A stretch of DNA of 8,296 nt from an uncultured Christensenellaceae bacterium. Its GTDB lineage: Bacteria > Bacillota > Clostridia > Christensenellales > Borkfalkiaceae. Both the position numbers and the translations under genes were made by a program. Shown piece after piece: positions 5,245-8,296 of this stretch. Under the pieces are notes generated by a model that was not told the origin of the DNA, did no database searches, and was given only the letters and a program-made list of their open reading frames with translations. The first letter of the stretch is position 1, and every line of letters begins with the position of its first letter. Location: contig CAJUKK010000021.1 of NCBI GenBank assembly GCA_910586985.1, forward strand, positions 1 to 8,296, written 5' to 3'.

Positions 5245-5967
5245 ATGCAGGATAAGTATTTAAAGATTGAACGGTTTTTAAACGCATGCGAAGAGCTTGT
5301 ATCGGGCAAGTACATTATGGCGGATACTAAGATTAGCGAAGCGCTCAAAGCAATTGCGGCGAGTGAAGAACTCACAACGTTGTTTGACGCGGTCACTTCA
5401 AATTTTGATTATGCGGGTGCCAAACGTGCGTATCTCGTCCATCCTGCTGCGGGCGCATCTTCCCGCGGGGCGGCGTATCTTCCGACCGAACGCGGCGACG
5501 TTCTTGCATTTATCTTCTGTTTGCTCGTTGAGTTTGACAGCGGGAGTATGCGGTTTAACGATTTCTTACTTCGTTATTTTTATGAGGACGGCAGTTACAC
5601 GGCGAGTTATGCGCTTTTTGCCGATCGCATGTTGCGGCCGTTCCGCGATATTATAAAGAGCTGTTATCCCGAGGCGAGTAAAAACGGACAAACGCGCTAT
5701 TTGCGGAAGGAAGCGGAAAGCGCGTATGCCGCGCTTTCGGAAAAAATTGCAATCGAACGGACGCGCGTTGCCCGCTTGGATATCGGCGAGGCGGATAAAG
5801 CGTCGGGCGAAGTATTGCTTTCCGAAATGTACGCCGCTGTCGGCAGAGAGGATTTGCAGGAATTGCAGGCGCTCCTTGTCGGTTATCACTATTATATATA
5901 TAGTATAGGCGCAACGGACGCCAATAGCGAAGAACTATTTGCGCTTGCAGAAAAGCTCAACGGTTAA
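5245..5967 (+). CDS. Conserved-looking cytosolic protein of unknown function
   Basis: I do not recognise a characterised family for this 240-residue protein. It has no signal peptide and no convincing membrane helix, and it reads as almost entirely alpha-helical. Visible pieces are an N-terminal helix KYLKIERFLNACEELVSGKY, a central hydrophobic helix DVLAFIFCLLVEFDSG, an aromatic stretch FNDFLLRYFYEDGSY, and a charged helical C-terminal half with ALSEKIAIERTR. It has acidic and Tyr/Phe-rich surfaces but no obvious catalytic motif. The start is ATG 5245 with GGAGG 4 bp upstream; an in-frame TTG at 5224 has no ribosome site. The Nudix start lies 9 bp after its stop, so the two are translated from one message, and a role tied to nucleotide-sugar or ADP-ribose handling is only a guess from that pairing. 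Confidence 0.85.
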   Translation: MQDKYLKIERFLNACEELVSGKYIMADTKISEALKAIAASEELTTLFDAVTSNFDYAGAKRAYLVHPAAGASSRGAAYLPTERGDVLAFIFCLLVEFDSGSMRFNDFLLRYFYEDGSYTASYALFADRMLRPFRDIIKSCYPEASKNGQTRYLRKEAESAYAALSEKIAIERTRVARLDIGEADKASGEVLLSEMYAAVGREDLQELQALLVGYHYYIYSIGATDANSEELFALAEKLNG

Positions 5968-5970
5968 GGA
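5966..5970 (+). promoter_or_regulatory. Ribosome binding site of the Nudix gene
   Basis: AAGGA overlaps the stop codon of the upstream gene and stands 6 bp before ATG 5977. An in-frame GTG at 5971 touches it directly and is too close to be used. Confidence 0.8.
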
Positions 5971-5976
5971 GTGTTT

Positions 5977-6513
5977 ATGAATTTGCAAGAGCGGACTTTG
6001 AAAAAGCATTATATATACGAGGGAAAAATTTTATCTCTACGGTGCGACGATGCCGAACTTCCTAACGGAAATCCATGTCAAAGAGAGATTGTGGAGCATT
6101 CGGGCGGCGCGGCGGTATTGCTTGTGACGGCAGGCAAGATTGCGCTTGTAAAACAGTTCCGTTATGCCTACGGTGAAGAAATATACGAGATTCCCGCAGG
6201 TAAGCTGAATACGGGAGAAGACCCCAAGCTTGCCGCGGCGAGGGAACTTGAAGAAGAAACGGGTTTTCGCGCCGATCGGCTAAGCCTTTTATATGTGCTG
6301 TACCCGACCCCTGGGTATACCAATGAAAAAATATATATTTACGAGGCAGAGCACGCCGAAAAGGGCGCGCAACGTTTGGATTGCGACGAATTTTTAAACG
6401 TGGAATATTTTTCGGTAGAAACTGTTTTGAACATGATCAACGCGGGAGAAATTCGGGACGCGAAAACAATTGTTGCCGTTCAAAATTATGCGATTCGTCA
6501 TAAAATAATATAA
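5977..6513 (+). CDS. Nudix hydrolase, ADP-ribose pyrophosphatase type
   Basis: The 178-residue enzyme probably splits ADP-ribose into AMP and ribose 5-phosphate in the cytosol. The Nudix box is complete at residues 75-97: Gly75, Glu81, then RELEEETGF from Arg89, with Glu90, Glu93 and Glu94 as metal ligands. Features specific to the ADP-ribose pyrophosphatase group are EIPAGK just before the box, VKQFRYAYGEEIYE upstream of it, and the proline-rich YPTPGYTNE about 12-20 residues after it. The N-terminal strand pairs (about 11-40) match the dimerisation domain of these enzymes. Length is normal. It is the second gene of a two-gene operon, directly after the 240-residue unknown. Exact substrate preference is inferred from family features; other nucleoside diphosphate sugars are possible. 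Confidence 0.93.
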   Translation: MNLQERTLKKHYIYEGKILSLRCDDAELPNGNPCQREIVEHSGGAAVLLVTAGKIALVKQFRYAYGEEIYEIPAGKLNTGEDPKLAAARELEEETGFRADRLSLLYVLYPTPGYTNEKIYIYEAEHAEKGAQRLDCDEFLNVEYFSVETVLNMINAGEIRDAKTIVAVQNYAIRHKII

Positions 6514-6629
6514 ATTGATATTTTTCGATGAATTTGCACAAAATGCTAAAAAACTTATTCAAGATTATGAAATTTAAGTCAAAACAAATGGTATGTGTAG
6601 CAAATTTACAGGAGTTTTAAGGAAATTCG

Positions 6630-6658
6630 TTGACGCATACAGATGAAAGTGGTATAAT
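6630..6658 (+). promoter_or_regulatory. Strong promoter of the surface protein gene
   Basis: TTGACG (6630-6635), a 17-bp spacer and TATAAT (6653-6658) match 11 of 12 consensus bases. The AT-rich stretch 6514-6629 before it holds no convincing gene or terminator hairpin. It has only short AT-rich inverted repeats and a 30-codon open frame without a ribosome site. Confidence 0.88.
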
Positions 6659-6680
6659 TTAACTATCTAAATCCTGTGAA

Positions 6681-6692
6681 AAGGAGACGGAG
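6681..6692 (+). promoter_or_regulatory. Ribosome binding site that supports the ATG before the G tract
   Basis: Two purine-rich cores, AAGGAG (6681-6686) and CGGAG (6688-6692), stand 11 and 5 bp ahead of ATG 6698. With the promoter just upstream, they show that translation is meant to begin before the homopolymer. No usable start follows it in the downstream frame. Confidence 0.85.
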
Positions 6693-6697
6693 AAGTA

Positions 6698-8296
6698 ATG
6701 AAAAAGCAGATAAAGAATCAAAAATACACGGGGGGGGGGGTGCTCATTAACAGGTAATCGGGCATTTTTTCTCCGTACAATTTTAATTGTTATTTTGAGT
6801 GTCCTGCTATGCGTGGCGGGACTCTTTTCTTTTGATTTCAACAAATTGAAGTCGGATGCGCTCACAAATGTGTCGCAGGCATATCAGGTCGGTAAGGATA
6901 AAAACGGTACGACGTTGACTGATTTGTACGATAATGCCCGTGGTGTGTTTATTGCAGAGGCAGTTGAGGATTTATTCCATAAGCTTACCGGAAATTCTGC
7001 GGCGGATATAGATGATGTAACGGCATATATCAATTCTCACTATGAGGGATTTAATAAAACGCTGACGCTCTCGCAAGGATACGAACAATTTGGGAGTAAA
7101 GTGGTAACAGCTAAAACCTTGAATGCTAATGCAGGAAATCCTACTTACGGTATTGTATTAAAATTACAAGGTGAGGACTGGATAGTAACTTCGCTTACAA
7201 TTGATAGTGACGGTAATCCGGTTGCTACTTTATTGCTTGCTAATCCTACGCAAAAAAAGAGATTTCACTCTGGTACGAGCAAAGGCGGTTCAGGTGCAAC
7301 GGCTTATCCTTCAAATATGTATAGTACGAGTGAATTGCGCACGAGTTCATTGCCGAGTTTGTATCCTGCTTTATCCTCTGGTACGTTTGCGCAGACTTAC
7401 CTTATTCAACCTGTTAAAATTAAATATCAGGAAACGCAGAATTTGTCTTATAAACCATACAATTGGGGCGATGGTGGAAGTGATTTTACTTGGAATACCG
7501 AAGCGAATGAAGCTTGGGGAACGCCCGAAGAGGCGAATTGGAGAACAAGTGCTAATTTTCATCCTGCATATTTTTATAACAAAGCAAACTACGGGGATTG
7601 GAAGGACGATTATATTTGGCTTCCTTCTTTGACAGAGATGGGACTTGTCACTCAATATGCTGCGGGTCGACCGTATGAAAATGTATGGGGTATATGGGGA
7701 ATAACGAGCGATCAACGTAAATTTTCTGGGACATCTGCTGATAAATCTTGGACGCGTTCAGCGAATATGGATGTTGTTGTTTCAAGCTCTAATCCAAATG
7801 GACTAGAGATGCATGATGCTCTAGATCACAATGTTGGAGGATATCCAACTCAAGTTCATTACGTGCGCCCTGCCATACACTTAAATTTAGCAAAAGTAGC
7901 GGCAGATTCAGCATCAGTAGTAGAAAAACCTACGACAACGACAACGTACAGTTACAACGGATTGGAACAGACGATCGATTTTGCGAGCTATACAAATTTT
8001 AATGCGAATTATGTAAAAGTGGCGTCAATTTCACGGACAGGCGGAGAAACAACGAATGCTTCGTCAGTAGTTGCGGCAACGGCGCCTGCAACGAACGCGT
8101 CTAAGGTGAAACTGACGGATGCGGGAACGTACGAAGTAAAATTGCAGACGACGGAACAAACATTGCCGAACGGCGTAAAGAGAAAATACGTCTGGTGGGA
8201 CAAAACGCCTACGACGGCAGGAACAGAAATAACGATAGACGTTGAAGTGAAAAAGAAACAGCTGACAAAGCCGAGTATAACAACGAGCGCGGGGAA
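6698..8296 (+). CDS. Secreted/surface protein with DUF6273-like domain and Ig-like repeat; frame interrupted by a G11 tract; 3' end outside window
   Basis: Translation from ATG 6698 gives MKKQIKNQKYTGGG, and then, with 11 Gs as written, VLINR and a stop at 6755-6757. One frame over, from the G tract to the window end, about 520 codons are open without a stop. With ten Gs the two parts join and Cys15 follows Gly14. The joined protein has a basic N-terminus, a membrane or signal segment at about 22-45 (FFLRTILIVILSVLLCVAGLF), and a folded region at about 140-400. That region, with WIVTSL, YIWLPSLTEMG, WGIWGIT, SWTRSA and VRPAIHLNL, resembles DUF6273. A threonine linker (7932-7946) comes next, then an Ig/MBG-like unit (about 412-520: TYSYNGLEQTIDF, KLTDAGTYEVKL, EITIDVEVKKKQLTKP). 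It is probably exported and repetitive, continuing beyond the window. Phase variation, pseudogene or sequencing error are the alternatives. Confidence 0.82.
6730..6740 (+). repeat. Poly-G tract (11 G) at the 5' end of the surface protein gene
   Basis: Eleven consecutive Gs follow ACAC within codon 11 onward of the gene. The downstream 520-codon frame needs 10 Gs (or 7 or 13). With 11 Gs translation ends after 19 residues, and with 12 it ends soon after at TAA 6748-6750. Homopolymers of this length slip readily during replication. It is the only G run of such length in the window. Confidence 0.9.

Noticed and set aside
6531..6606. AATTTGC/GCAAATT inverted repeat as a terminator or operator
   Set aside because: The arms are only 7 bp, AT-rich and 62 bp apart, so chance is likely.
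6528..6620. 30-codon open frame after the Nudix gene
   Set aside because: It has no Shine-Dalgarno and a biased AT-rich composition; it resembles chance more than a small protein, though a search for homologues would settle it.
6730..6740. Programmed ribosomal frameshift at the G run
   Set aside because: A G-rich slip could allow it in principle, but no downstream pseudoknot or stem-loop is evident, and an 11-G tract is better explained by DNA slippage or transcriptional slippage.
7201..7715. Open frames on both strands within the surface protein gene (143 and 114 codons)
   Set aside because: They are shadows: the long frame through the region has recognisable domain motifs, while these are basic, low-complexity translations without ribosome sites.
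1..8296. CRISPR array, riboswitch, rRNA, insertion sequence
   Set aside because: No regularly spaced direct repeats, no recognised aptamer leader and no IS inverted ends were found by reading; the only mobile-element gene is the partial recombinase.

Overview
The window looks like a chromosomal segment from a Clostridia-type Firmicute, possibly an uncultured gut lineage. The evidence is the gene content: a clostridial DUF4364 protein, a stand-alone TSCPD protein, a histidine-free HPr-like protein and a single-chain iron-sulfur L-serine dehydratase. Shine-Dalgarno sites are strong, and several promoters match the sigma-A consensus with 17-bp spacers. A finer taxonomic placement cannot be made from the sequence alone.

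Layout. Bases 1-711 hold the 3' end of a large serine recombinase, the edge of an integrated mobile element. Its last codons run antisense into a tRNA-Lys gene. Bases 674-1200 are a six-gene tRNA cluster on the minus strand, transcribed in the order Gly(TCC), Arg(TCT), His(GTG), Gln(TTG), Lys(TTT), Lys(CTT), with a near-consensus promoter at 1227-1255. Bases 1423-2313 carry a Cof-type HAD hydrolase with its own promoter. It converges on, and overlaps by 6 bp, a small DUF1294 membrane protein. Bases 2669-3871 encode L-serine dehydratase, followed by two hairpins, one of them a bidirectional terminator.

On the minus strand follow a TSCPD protein and a DUF4364 winged-helix-like protein, apparently co-transcribed, and then an HPr-like gene with its own promoter. 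Divergent from HPr is a plus-strand two-gene operon: a 240-residue protein of unknown function and a Nudix ADP-ribose-pyrophosphatase-like hydrolase.

The right end (6630-8296) is the most interesting part. A strong promoter and ribosome binding site precede a long secreted or surface protein gene that leaves the window. The reading frame is broken by an 11-G homopolymer just after the start codon. In the frame as given, translation stops after 19 residues. Losing one G would join the start to a membrane/signal segment, a DUF6273-like domain and Ig-like repeats. This is the layout of a phase-variable surface gene, although a homopolymer sequencing or assembly error must be excluded.
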